This document shows, in pieces, positions 38,303 to 50,265 of a DNA stretch of 64,000 bases. The DNA comes from Monarcha castaneiventris obscurior. Lineage: Eukaryota > Chordata > Aves > Passeriformes > Monarchidae. Within the stretch, counting starts at the first letter, position 1, and each line of letters starts with the position of its first letter. The stretch covers positions 24,329,001 to 24,393,000 of the forward strand of contig JAMPIT010000566.1 in the NCBI GenBank assembly GCA_026261815.1. The letters run 5' to 3'. The translations under genes and the position numbers were made by a program. The notes under the pieces were generated by a model. The model searched no databases. It worked only from the letters and a program-made list of their open reading frames with translations, and was not told the origin of the DNA.

Positions 38303-40369
38303 TACTCCTTTGGCATCCAAAAATCAGCCTCAAACTGCATCTCGATGAACAAAAAGAAGGAGCATTAAAAAAGATATCTCAGCGAAGTAGAGGGAGAGTT
38401 CTGGGATAAGCAGCAATCCACTGGGCTCCTCATCCCTCTGACCAATAAATTATGTTTCCGCCCATCTCTCTGTAGTCCTCTATCTACAAACTTAAAGTTG
38501 TAGGCTTCCTACTGAAGATGTTCTGCATGAGGGAATTATGTATCTTCTGCTTTTACTGCAGCATAACAACAACAACAACAACAATTATAATAACATTACT
38601 GCACTTATTTTTCTTTGTTCTGTAGAATGCATTTTAGCTGAAAAATATTGCTCAGCTAGACCCATTAGAGAGCTTTAATTTTTAAAGTGTTTTCTTGGGG
38701 TCTTTTCTGATGAATTCTCAAACCAGATTTGCACAACTGGATTTCAAAATTAATGCAGCAAAGAGACCATCGGTTTTGTGCAGTCTCACTCCGAATTCTT
38801 GTGTTTGGCCTTACCAGAGTTTTTTGTTTGTATTCTAAATGACTCAATAACCACAACAGTATCAGCAGTACCTCTGCAGCTGAGGTTGTACAGCAATGCA
38901 AAAATGTTTGTTCTCTTTCAGGTGAATAAGACCCAACCCTAATCCCCAAAGCAAGGATTCAAAACCAGCACGAGGATTGCTATATTTTACTAATTTAGAA
39001 ATAACAGGACCATTTTGGTATCACCAAAATGATACCCCTTGCATGCAGGCAAGTAGTCTTGACTTGATCTTATGAAATACTTACTCTGCCCAGTGAAATG
39101 CAGAGAATATTTCAAGCAGAAATAACTTGAAAACAGAAGTGAGACGAATAACTTTAGTATTTCAGTTGAATTCAGGGGTGAATTGCACTTGGAGGTGACT
39201 ACATTCCACATGTACTGAATGGTGTCTCTGGTGACCCCTTATCTTGGATAATACTTCTGAAAGCCTGAAATAAGTTGTGATACCACAGTGGGCAAGAGGC
39301 AATGATGGGAAGGAGATATCTATAATTATGCCAGGGCTCCAGATTTGCTAGGTTGCTGTACTGGAACTGACAATCATAAATTGACCTTTTTTCGTATGTG
39401 TTTGGGTGCCACTGCCACTTGCATTAAGTGATCTAAGTGATTGCCTTTATTGAGGACTAGGCAGAGCTAGTAGAAGCTCCTGGCAGCCCATTTCTTCCCC
39501 CTTAGCCATAGGAAGGGAGACACTGCTGGTGGGCAACAGAAAGGAATTCTCCCAGTTCAAAATGCCTGGAGATCCAGTGGGTAGATCTCTTGTCTCAGGC
39601 CTGTCAGGGGGGAATGAAACAGGGTAGATTGCCCTGGTTTTTTCTCCTCCTTTTAAAATCAGAGCAGTGCACCATCAGCCATCACATGACCATTTATATC
39701 TTACTGCCATTTTCTTGGCCGGGAAGATTAATTTGGAAATACTTTATCTGCCCAAATTTACCTGACAGCAGGGCAGAGAGTGCTTTCAGAATGTAAATCA
39801 TAATATCCCTTTATGCAATGATGCTTTAAAACACAAATCAGAAGACCAAAAATCACTTGTGCAAAAGATGTTGTTTCTGCAAGTACCCTTTTAAATAAGT
39901 GCGTAGTATTCAGGCTGCTCGGAAAACAATTTGCTCTTAAATCCAGCACAGATTGGAATAAATAACACAAGGTAGATCACAAATCATGCTTCAAGACTGA
40001 ACTAAACTTTGCCTTCAAATGGACATTAACAAACCATCCCCAAGGGGACTCTAGCCACCACCTGTGCCACAAACAGTGATGTCAAAGAGTGACATCTCTC
40101 CCACAGATGCTGACGAGTGAGGGAGGTGGTCTCTCTGCAGCTAAGAGACAATATTTTATAGGTCTGGATTGGGAATTGATTTTAACAGATTTCTTCAGAT
40201 GTGACAAAATAAAGACCATTGACAAATCTTGATATGAATTGCCGACTTGCAGCAGTACATCTTGAAATAAAGAAATAGTTGAAACTAATGGAAAATTTCT
40301 TCATGCTTATATTAACTTATGATCTTTAGAAGCCAAGATGGAAAAATATGTCTTGTTGGCAACAAGTTT
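38303..40369. other. intergenic DNA with a short AAC microsatellite
   Basis: An (AAC)n run lies at 38564-38583. Otherwise I see no gene, RNA or named repeat. Short minus-strand frames (38665-38949, 38990-39211) show no family resemblance. Confidence 0.55.
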
Positions 40370-40870
40370 CAGTAGTCAAGAATTGCTGTAATTCCATGCT
40401 CATTAAAACTTTCCAGCTTGTCAACAAGGATTTTTTAGGGGATGCTGTCAAATGCCTTGCTAAAATCAAGATAGTGTTTTCTCCACAGTTCTCCTGTCAT
40501 CTATCAAGTAAGTTGTTTCATCATAGAAGGCTATCATCCAATATGGTTTTTCTTAATCACCTTATTGACCTTAATTTGCTTGGAAATACCTTCCATGAGG
40601 GCTCAACACATAGCTTTCCCTGGAAACACGGTGAGCCTGACTGGTGTGTAGTTTCCCAGATCTTTCTTTGGTAGATGATCATAAATTAGACTTTTCCTAC
40701 TTGTCTGGGACTGCGACCTGCATGATCTTTCAAAGATGATAGAAAGCAGTTTTGCATTGAGGTTAACAAACTTTTTCAGCTCCTTCAGCTGCATCTTATC
40801 AGGTCCCATAGCCTTGTCAATACTGGGTTTGCATGGATGGTCCCAAACTCCACTCTCCTTCACTTTTTAA
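40370..40870 (-). mobile_element. CR1 LINE fragment, reverse transcriptase region
   Basis: On the minus strand a frame at 40603-40863 shows the CR1 reverse transcriptase order: KAMGPDKMQLKELKK, AKLLSIIFERSCRS, then [14 protein letters not shown]. The homology continues to about 40370, where the plus strand reads gatgctgtcaaatgccttgc. Truncated at both ends, with frame breaks. Confidence 0.8.
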
Positions 40871-42039
40871 GAATTTTATATCTACATTTCCTGTTCTTCT
40901 AAACCTCCTGATGTATTGCACGTTGTTAAAATGAACATTTCCTGTTATTGAATTATTTTATAAAAATGTAGTTTTTAATTTTACCCTTCTTTTTTTTTCT
41001 GATTATGGTTATAGTTCCCTCATTAAAGAGAGATTTTTATGCCACTTGACACAATGCAGCTGCAAATAAAAGCACTTCTTTATTTTTTTCACATAGGAGT
41101 AATTAAAATAGTTTTTGTGGACAAGTGAATCCAGGTTCTGCAACAAGAGCTTGTGATACCTGGATAAGAACTGCTAAAAAAACCACAGAGGAAACACTAA
41201 ATAACTGTGTGAAGGTGATAGAAAAGGCAAGTGGCTATTTTCTGAAGCACTGTTTCTCACTCACTCATTCAATAGTAAAAACAAAGCAGAAGACTCTGCC
41301 CTGGGTGTGTGTGAAGTTTGGATAAGTTGGGCTGATGAGGAGGGCTCAGTGCCACGGGCAGCAAGGCAGAGGCTGGTGCAGGCAGTGCTGGTAGCTGCAG
41401 AGATGTGCTGCCTGCTGGAAAGGCAGGAACAGCTCTGGGGCGGCCACGTCTCCCAAGGAGACTGGGGAAAAGTTCTGCAGACTTTAGGAACTCACACTGA
41501 GGCAAAATACAACCCAGCAAAAGGAGGCGAGGTGAAAGCACAGGCACTGATGTGGCCACGCAGCCTGTGTGGTTTGCAAAGTGAGGGTGAACAAGCAGAG
41601 GACTTCAGCTTGCAGACTTGTTCCCAGGGAAAATTTCCCACGATTTCACTGCAAGTTCTGCCAACTTGAAAAGCAGGGCTGGTCCCACGTGAGGCTGGCA
41701 CAACCACCTCACCGCACCAATGCAGAACCACACATTACATTCAGGAAGGGTATGCAAGCTCTCCGCTAAACCCACAACAAAGCTGATTTTGAAACGGTTT
41801 TAATGATAGACAATCTGCATACCAATTGACTCATTTGCGTATACAATGGCTTGGAACAATACCAGAGAAATATGTAAAAAGTCTGCAATACTGTATGACA
41901 ATAGCTTCCAAGTATGCTGACCTTCGGCAAATGAAACAAATGAAAAGTACAGTACTCTTTTGATGAGGCGTTAATGAAGGATTAAGAGCGGATACAGCTG
42001 CATCACACGAGCACTTTGTTAGACACACTGTTGTCACTC
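40871..42039. other. intergenic DNA, no gene recognised
   Basis: The first half is AT-rich; 41300-41700 is GC-richer and carries overlapping frames (41307-41669 plus, 120 codons; 41269-41559 minus, 96 codons). Neither resembles a known family. Confidence 0.5.
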
Positions 42040-42325
42040 CACGCCTTTTCCGAAATTACCGCAGAAACCCTGTGCGAGGCGGGCAGCGAGCACACGCTGT
42101 AACACACCCGTATTTTACAGCGCCGGGGTCAGCGAGCAGCGCGGTGTGGCCCAACCCAGCCCGTCCCCGCACGGACTGTGCTGCACCCAGGTGCTCCCGG
42201 CTGGCTGCTCCCAGCGCATCCCCGGGCAGGCACCGCCGGCCAGCGGGGATGGCAAAGGGCCTCTGCAGGAAGGGCTCCTGAAGCGCATCCCTGCCAGCCG
42301 CGCCACCACAACGCCGCAGGTTAAG
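42040..42325. promoter_or_regulatory. CpG-dense patch, possible CpG island
   Basis: I count roughly 25 or more CpG dinucleotides in under 300 bases (for example gcgaggcgggcagcgagc at 42073), in a region where CpG is otherwise rare. No coding exon of a known gene overlaps it. Candidate promoter or enhancer of an unannotated transcript; function is not shown by the sequence. Confidence 0.45.
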
Positions 42326-43884
42326 CAGAAGGCAAGAGTATGAAGCCTAGAGAAAAACATTGTTAATAAGTGAACAGAAAGGACATGAACGCTTGTGCAA
42401 CTGCTTTGTTACCAGGGCTCTGACATGGCGTGTAACAGCTGCAGGAGAGCCGGGCTCACGGAGGGGTTTGCAGGCTGGACAACAGCCTTTCTCTGTGCAA
42501 GACAATCTTCTAGTGTGCAACCGCCCCCATTCATTTCAAGAGATTCTAGATGTTTGAAGTGGTGCTCAAACCCTCAGTGGCTGAATAGTGGCTACTTATG
42601 GTTTTGCTCTTACCCTGCTGTCTTCCCTTGGTATCTCCCTCCAGAGCAGGGAAGCATACCATATATCTATGAAACACAAAGTATGCATACATATCTTTCC
42701 TTTTTTAGATCATTGCACCAAAGCTTATTGGTAAAGAATGAGTTGAATAAAACTGAAGTTACCAGCATGCCAGGAGACTTTCTGTTTTAATGAAATGACC
42801 TTGAGTGGTTCAGCTCAGATGCAACCTGGATCTGCTTCCTGAGTCTTCCCGTTGACACATACCCAGGGTAACTCCCACGGAGCAGCTGTTTCAGGGAAAA
42901 TGTTACTCTTTCTCTCTCTTTTCTCTTTTTTTCTGCAGAGGCACATGCTCTGGTTGGGTCCCAAGTACGCCTCTAGAATATGCCTCCCAGACGAATGATT
43001 ACTTCTACATTTCAATTCAGTTAGTATTTGGTCCTTCTGATCCCACGCCTCAATGCCATTGTTTTTCAAAGATTATTAGGGGTCCAGCTGGGAGCATTAT
43101 TCTCTCCAGCATTTCTATTCCCCCAGAACCAAGTGTGGATAGTGCTGGCTCCAGCTTCAAGTGTAAACTTCGGCAGCTTTGTAGTTCTTCTATATTTGTG
43201 GTTCTTCTGTATTTGTGGTGAAGCAAGGGCTCTTGCCATTCCCTCCAGAGAGTCCTGACAAAGATCACTGGGGTGGTGTGTTTTCATTCTTTTTTTTTTT
43301 TTTTACTGCAGGTCATTTCAGTCATCTGCCTTGGAGCTTATGCAGGCTGCCATCAGTGCTGGCACAAGTGCAAGTGAGTGTAGCGAAGAGACAAGAACAA
43401 AAAAAAGTACATCTTAAAGGTGTATTTCTTAAAGTTACTTTTCAGGCAGAAGAAAACTTTAGCAGCAACATCAGGAACCATTGGAGCCACTTCCACAACA
43501 ACATGTTTTGAACAGGTCTTAAATACCTGTGCTTGATACAGCAGTGCTTTACTAGAGCTGTGTAGGAAATGATTTCCTGTAGGGTACTGACTTGCTCTGA
43601 GCAAGCAGTTTAACCTTTCCACTGCTATTATTTAATAACTTCCTGGTGATTTTTTTCCTGTAGAAGTTTTTCACACACATCTTATCTATGTCATTGACTA
43701 CTAATTAGTTCAAATCAAAAGACACTAGAATTTGCTGAAAATGGTCAGGACAACTAAGTGCTTCATATGGCTACATAAAGCTGTACAGACAGATACACAT
43801 TGCACCCTTTCCTGTGCTCAAATCAAACTAAGATTTTTTGAACTGTCCAGTTATTATATTCACAGCCAATATTTATGCAATTGT
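42326..43884. other. intergenic DNA, no gene recognised
   Basis: Mixed composition, a poly(T) run at 43291-43306, and short unsupported frames only. Confidence 0.5.
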
Positions 43885-44265
43885 AGAATAATAGTATCAT
43901 AGAATATCCTGAATTGTAAGGGACCCACAAGGACCATTGAAGTCCAGCTCCTAACCCTGCACAGGACACCCCAAGAGTCACACCATGTGCCTGAGAGCAT
44001 TGTCCAAACACCTCTTGAACTCTGTCAGGCTGGTGCTGTGACCACTTCCCTGAGCAGCCCCTTCCCATGCACAACCACCCTCTGGGTGAAGAACTTTTTC
44101 CTGATATCCAATCTAAACTTCCCGTGACTCAGCTTCAGACCATTCCCTTGGGTCCTGTCACTGGTCACCAGAGTGAAGAGATCAGTTCCTGCCCTTCTGC
44201 TTCCCCTCGTGAGGAAGCTGTAGACTGGGATGAGGTCTCCCCTCAGTCTCCTTTACATCAACTGC
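43885..44265 (-). mobile_element. CR1 LINE 3' end
   Basis: Plus-strand landmarks are atcatagaatatcctgaattg, ggacccacaaggaccattga, ccaaacacctcttgaactct, gaagaactttttcctgatat and gatgaggtctcccctcag. This is the reverse complement of the well-known CR1 3' region with its tail octamer at 43885. It has diverged from the consensus, so it is not recent. Confidence 0.88.
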
Positions 44266-47200
44266 CTTGATATTGAAAGACAACATATGAGTATAAAATT
44301 TTCATGAGATGAAATTTGGGGCAGTCTGTCAAGCACTTTGGAGGATAGATTCACAATAATTTTGATAAACTCAAGAGATGACCTGATGTTAAAAAAAAGA
44401 AAAAAATTGAACGCACAGTATGTATCACTGCACGTAAGAAGAAATTGTTGCACAAATGTGGAGAATTTCTCTTTCCAAGTGCCAGCATCATAGGTTCCCA
44501 GGATTAGTAGCCTAATCTGAACCAGTGACATGATCCTTTTTCAGAAGTATCTTAAAAGAAACATCAAATGTAAGGCATGGGAAGATGCTGGTGAAGCTTG
44601 CAGTGGAATCCTATGACTGGCTTTGCACACTGGACTTCCAGAAAGAGGTAAGTAAGGAAGACTGCCATGACAGTGGTTTTGCAGTACTTATGGATGGACA
44701 GATGATTATCCTGTTCTGGCCTGTGGAAGTTGTCAAGCAGCTTAATTTTCCATAAAAACTTTGTAGACTAATTGCAAAATTCCTGAAATAATTTAGCCGA
44801 GTTGATTTTCTGAGGCCAGCCTGGCAAACAGTGGCCTGATGGTGATGACAGCTGAGTTGAACTCCGGAGTGGCGTAGGTCACTTGGTCTCACATTCCTGC
44901 CTGCTGTCACATCATTGGTATATGCTATGGCCATGCCTGAGCAATTTCCACCTGCAGGTCCAATCCTGATCTGACAGCAGTTCATGGGAAACAGACTAAA
45001 TGACTTTTTGAGGAGCCTTCCAGCCTGACTCTGATATTCCAAAAACATCCTTTTCCCAGCCCTCAGTTACTGCAAGAAGTCAGATGTCTGTGCATTGGTA
45101 TACGGTCTGTGCTTATCCTGAGAAATGCTGGGGTGGTTGCAGCCAACAGAAGTTCATCCAGAACCTTTGAGAGAAACACGAAACTTAGAACAATTCTCAG
45201 CTGAGCAGGTAGCAAAGGGTGAACAAAATTTCTGTTTTCATTGGATTCTGTAGATACAAATGTCTCATTTTCATATCCATCTCTTTTAATAATAACAACA
45301 ATAAAAGAAACAATCTACTGTTCTGGAGCACCTACAAGTTTGTGGCAGATGAGCTTGCTGGCGGTGTCAGCTCTCAATTACTTATGGTTGTTATTCTTGA
45401 GATGTGTGCTGGGTGTGAGGTTACCCAGGCAACTCTGTTCAGGCCTTCTACATTTTCATTTGGGGTTTTTTGTCTTCAATTTGTTTTACCTGTTTTTCTA
45501 TTCTAACACCATATCTGTACAGACTCATAGTTCTGCACAAGAAAACAAGAATGCAAAAAAAGAGTGGGGAAAAACTAGCTAATCTGTCTCCTTTAATAGT
45601 TATCCTTATTCCTGTAGAGGTGGTAGAAGTGGACTAGAGCCAGGTTCAATTCCTTTTTGCTTGACACCAAAATTTGCTAAATTCACCTGTGTGTCTGCCA
45701 CCCTTTACATTTACTCTTTTCTTTTTTTCTTCCCCCACCCACTGGCTTTATCTCCAAGGGAACTTACTCCTAGAACACTTTTTATCACACTCAGAACCTT
45801 TTGGTCAGAGAGGTGTAGGGTGCTATCAGAATACTATTGGATAATCCACCCCAAGAGGGTGTGTAGGAAAGATGATCACTAGAAACAGTAGTGATAAAAT
45901 TTCTGATTACGTCTCAGCCGTAGGAGCAGTTTAAAAATACCTTCGTGTGAAACCCACAGGCATATTAGTGGGTAGATTGACAATAAAGACCATGCAAACT
46001 GTAACCTTCTAGGAAACAAAAAAGTGAAAGGAGGAGTTTTAACCAATTTGAACTTTCTTGGTAGGAAACTTAGAATTAACTGTATCAGTTATGAAGACTG
46101 GTCCAAAATTTCCTTGGTCTGTCTTAGTGAATGGCCAGTACCTGATGGTTTAGAAGATCATGGAAAAACCTTAAAACACACTCTTCCCTCTATGATGGTG
46201 AATAAATCATAACCACAATTTTATATGCCTCAACAGCTGGAATACAAAATTAAGAAGAAAAGAGAAAGTAGTTATCTGAAAAGTAGACTACTGTCCTGGG
46301 TTTTTTCTTAACAGAAACATCCATCTAGGCTATCTTTCCTGAATGAGTATCACCTCTGTTCAAATGCCATGCTTTAAAAAGACTGGGCTGATTTTCCTTC
46401 TGGCTTTGGACACCCTCTGAAACAAGACTGCCATACTGGCTCAGCCCCAGGCTTTACTTCCCACAGAGCTTTGTGCTCTAAAGGAATCATGCAAATGCAG
46501 CAGATGATGGAGATTCACCTGGTACACTAAAACAGAATGGAGCATACCCAAACTGTTCCCGGGAAATTTTGTTTAACCTGTCCTTTAAGAGCCTCAGCAG
46601 TAAAAATGCTACAATGCACTGCGTTGAACTTCTCCAGTGTTCTTCAACTGGGTTGGAAAGTTTATTTATTCACTTAAATCTCCAGGGGTTCTCTTTTCTT
46701 GCCTCACTTGGAGGATTTTCAAACCAACCAGGGATTTCTAAGTAATTCAAGCAGGAGAGTAGGCCTGAAGGTCAATAAATTACAGTGGTTGAATGTCCAA
46801 GCAAGAAGAGACAGGGAATTGCATAGATAGAGGTGCATGGAAAATAGAAAGGGATGAAAGTGATTGATTAGAGAAAGTGGTGAACTGAGATTGTTGCAAC
46901 TGAAACCAGAGGTTTTGGCATTCCATGTTTCTTTTCAAGACACCCACACTTGTTTCAAGTCAACTGAACAGAAGCCAAAGAAAGCTGTATGAATGTGGAT
47001 GTGGGCAGGCTCATGCATTTTGGTAAATGTGGGGATGCTGCTGTTAGGCACAGTTCATGCTCCTGGCAACCTCTGATAAGAAAAGGGAAGAAGGCCTGGG
47101 AAAAGTGTCCAGGGTGACAAGAAGTAAGTGTTTGTTGACGTTTAAACATTTTTTTCATAGAAAGCCAAGTTAAAGATAACTTGCTCTGCCAATTACAGAT

Positions 47201-49020
47201 TTTATTAACTTTGAGAGTATACTTAGATATATGGAGAAAGAGACCTGCAATTTGGCAATATACACCGCATACAAAGTAATAGCTTGTTTTAAAACACAAA
47301 TGATGCTGACTATTATAATGTGAACTGTTTTCCAGATGAAAAGAATGAAAGGGATGTAATTGGAGAAGTATGCAACAGTGGCTAATATGCTATTATTTGC
47401 AAAGAGATATTACAACTTATAATCTTTTTTCATGGGTTTACGTTGTTAGTGTTTAATCAGGCGTGTGAGTGTATTCAGGTGTTAAACCATTCTATTAGCT
47501 AGGAAAATTGCACTATTATTTACTGAGCTGTTTGTGATATATTGTTGTTGGCTTTTTTACTTTCTATTTTTCGTCTTTGTGCAGTTTATGCAATTGTCCT
47601 TTCTGCTTTTGTCTTGTATAAAGGTTTGTTAAGTGTCACTAGGGCAAATTAGCCATGTAGTAATCATGTTTTTTGGGTTTTCTTCTTAATAAGTTATATG
47701 AACTAATTTTATTTCCTATCTTGCTTTTTGGAAGTCATCAAGCTACAAGCTGGTGCCTTTGAGATTTTGTCAGCTTTCCATAAAGCTTTTAAAATATGTG
47801 AGAAGGCGTATTACAGAAGTGAAGACACATGCTCCTCTCCATCCTTCTAACAAAGAGCGAAACATAGAAGGCTGGTGGTGGACTAACCCTGCATGAGTGG
47901 AAGTGCTAGCAGAGCAATCTGACTGTGGACCTAACCTACCTTAACTGGGATTTGTGGAGACAGTCTTGGACAGGCCAGTTCTGAGAATGCCGTCAAAAAC
48001 AGGGAAGGATCAGTGTACCTGTATGGAAACAGATCCAGGAGCCCGTAACTTTTCTGGGGGAATATTGGGAGATAGGGCTGCAGTACCCATGAAAGCTTAG
48101 CAGGATTCATGAAGGCAGCATGGATAGAGTTCATCTCCTCTGTCCTTATTTCAGATCTTGCCTTGCACATGGAAGGATGCAATTAAGAAAAGCCTGCAGT
48201 ATTTAATTACTAGATGCTACCACCAACTACTGTGAGGCCAGAAAATTCACTTCCTTTCTTGTATTACCTGTTTATACTTGTAAACAACAACAACTTCTTG
48301 GAGTGAGCTGTACTGCTGCTGGCAGGGAAAGTGGAGGGGAAAATCCCCAGGACATGGGTGAGAGAAGAAGCAGTCTGTGGACACAATAGCATCCAACTTG
48401 TTTATATAACACATAAATATGGGACAGTCCCATTGTATAACAAGGAAAAGAGAAGTGGTGCTACACCCTGTGGTGAACATGACAACATGTAGTTAGAGTA
48501 TTTAATGATTACCAGTCATTTAACTCACTTTTTTCACCGTTCTAAAGATCACTTGTTTTATAGGTAGCACTGAGGCCTAAAAGGAATTTCCCTCTAGAAC
48601 TATTCAGTAAGATGGTTTAAAAGTCTGATGGAAAATTATGGGAGATCTTAATAAATTCAGTATAGGGACATTGAGTCATATATACTGAAATTAATTCTCA
48701 TTTGAAGAGGGGAATTCTCACCTCACTGAAGTAGGTGGAAAGACCCTTGGTACTTCTGGTGAAGTGAGGAATTGAGCCGAAGGGACTGGATGCTTGTGAA
48801 GGGGACACCCATCTGAAGAGAGTGCTGAACCTCAGAAAATCTTGTGAAGGTGCACTGAGAGCATTGCTGGACAGATCTTTGTGTTTACCTCTCAAGATTT
48901 GGTGTAGACTTTTTTCAGTGTTGGCCTAAAATCTTTGTTCAGTTAAAGACTTTCAGTGGAGAACAAGATCTTGATATTTGCCCTATCACAGTGATTTTGG
49001 ATCAGAGGATTCTGGCCCGG
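44266..49020. other. intergenic DNA, no gene recognised
   Basis: A possible, very degraded CR1 tail in plus orientation lies near 44985-45045 (aaatgactttttgaggagcc, ttccagcc). The longest frame is 44611-45048 (minus, 145 codons), with no family resemblance. Otherwise AT-rich DNA without recognisable content. Confidence 0.5.
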
Positions 49021-49124
49021 TTAAATAAAATGGGTTGGATTGGCTGGATCACATGAAGTCTGGGGATGTGGCTCAGTAGGTGAAGTCAGGATACCCCAGT
49101 ACAGAGCCTCAGGCCAAGTACAGT

Positions 49125-49420
49125 CATGTTCTTGTCGCTGTTGAGCAGAGGACAGAGAGAAAATGACACAGACACGATCCAGGAAGGAATGGAACTGTTT
49201 ATTAATATACAAACTCGTTTATATCTTAGTAGTATAAAGTTGTTGGTTCCTTGTTCATCCACCTCTCAGAGGGATTGGCTGAACCTTACAACATTTGCTT
49301 CAAAATATTTTTTCAGTCAGTACCATAACAATACTGCATAACAGTCTGCACCTGCAAGATAAAGGGATTGGTTTACAGAAACCTCTAACTGTTTTCAGCC
49401 AGCATCCATGTGAAAGCAGG
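49125..49420 (-). mobile_element. possible degraded LTR
   Basis: The plus strand contains ctgtttattaatatacaaac, an inverted AATAAA context, followed by a region like known avian LTR ends (cagagggattggctgaacc). Termini and target duplication are not visible, so this is a weak call. Confidence 0.3.
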
Positions 49421-50045
49421 ACTTTCACACATATGCTGGCAGAAAGCTGGAAAATCTCTCCATAGCCAAGCCTTCAGCATCCACAATGTTCTGACCACGG
49501 TGGAAAGAAACCTTCAAGACTATGAGTTTTGGCTAGCAATTTATGTCTGAAAGGGCAATATTTTGAGACAAAAGAGAAAGTGTGGTAAAGCATCGTATGT
49601 TGTTATGGGAAGTGTTTTAATGGAGTGAGACTAAAACAATCTTGAAAATTAATTTGTATGAATTTCAAAATTGCCTTTGCTGACAGAGTTCTGTTCTCAT
49701 CTGCTTTACTAAGAAAATCTTCCGAAATGCAGATATTTCCAGAAGCTATTACAGTATTCTTTATAAACTTTAGGTTTCTTTGCTAAACCTCCGTTCTGTC
49801 AAAAGTGATCCTAATTATCTGATGTTTAATGTCATCCATCAGACCAATTTTTCATTCTTCACATGCTGTTTCAAGCACTCTGATCCCTAATTTAATTAAT
49901 GAATCATTGTTACCTAAGTTATTAGCTGCATCTGTTCCTCTTCATTTTTTGAAACAATTGCAATATTTTTTTCACTTGTCTCCTTGAAAATAAGTGCTGA
50001 AAATTGGTTGAGATGCTCAAAAGAGCCATTGCTTTCAAGCCATTC

Positions 50046-50265
50046 TCCCTTCCCCTCCCTTCCCTTCCCTTCCCTTCCCTTCCCTTCCCTTCCCTTCCCT
50101 TCCCTTCCCTTCCCTTCCCTTCCCTTCCCTTCCCTTCCCTTCCCTTCCCTTCCCTTCCCTTCCCTTATTTTCCCTTCCCTTCCCTTCCCTTCCCTTCCCT
50201 TCCCTTCCCTTCCCTTCCCTTCCCTTCCCTTCCCTTCCCTTCCCTTCCCTTCCCTTCCCTTCCCT
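50046..50265. repeat. (TTCCC)n microsatellite, about 43 units
   Basis: Pure TCCCT units run from 50061 to 50165 (21 units) and from 50171 to 50265 (19 units), separated by one TATTT interruption at 50166-50170, with a slightly irregular lead-in from 50046. The other strand is (GGGAA)n, a pure homopurine tract. The long open frames translated from it (repeated FPSLP) are products of the repeat, not genes. Confidence 0.98.

Noticed and set aside
37875..38409. Overlapping frames of 107 and 161 codons
   Set aside because: They lie within a degraded LTR and read its repeated non-coding units.
44611..45048. 145-codon minus-strand frame
   Set aside because: No family resemblance; its start overlaps a possible degraded CR1 tail.
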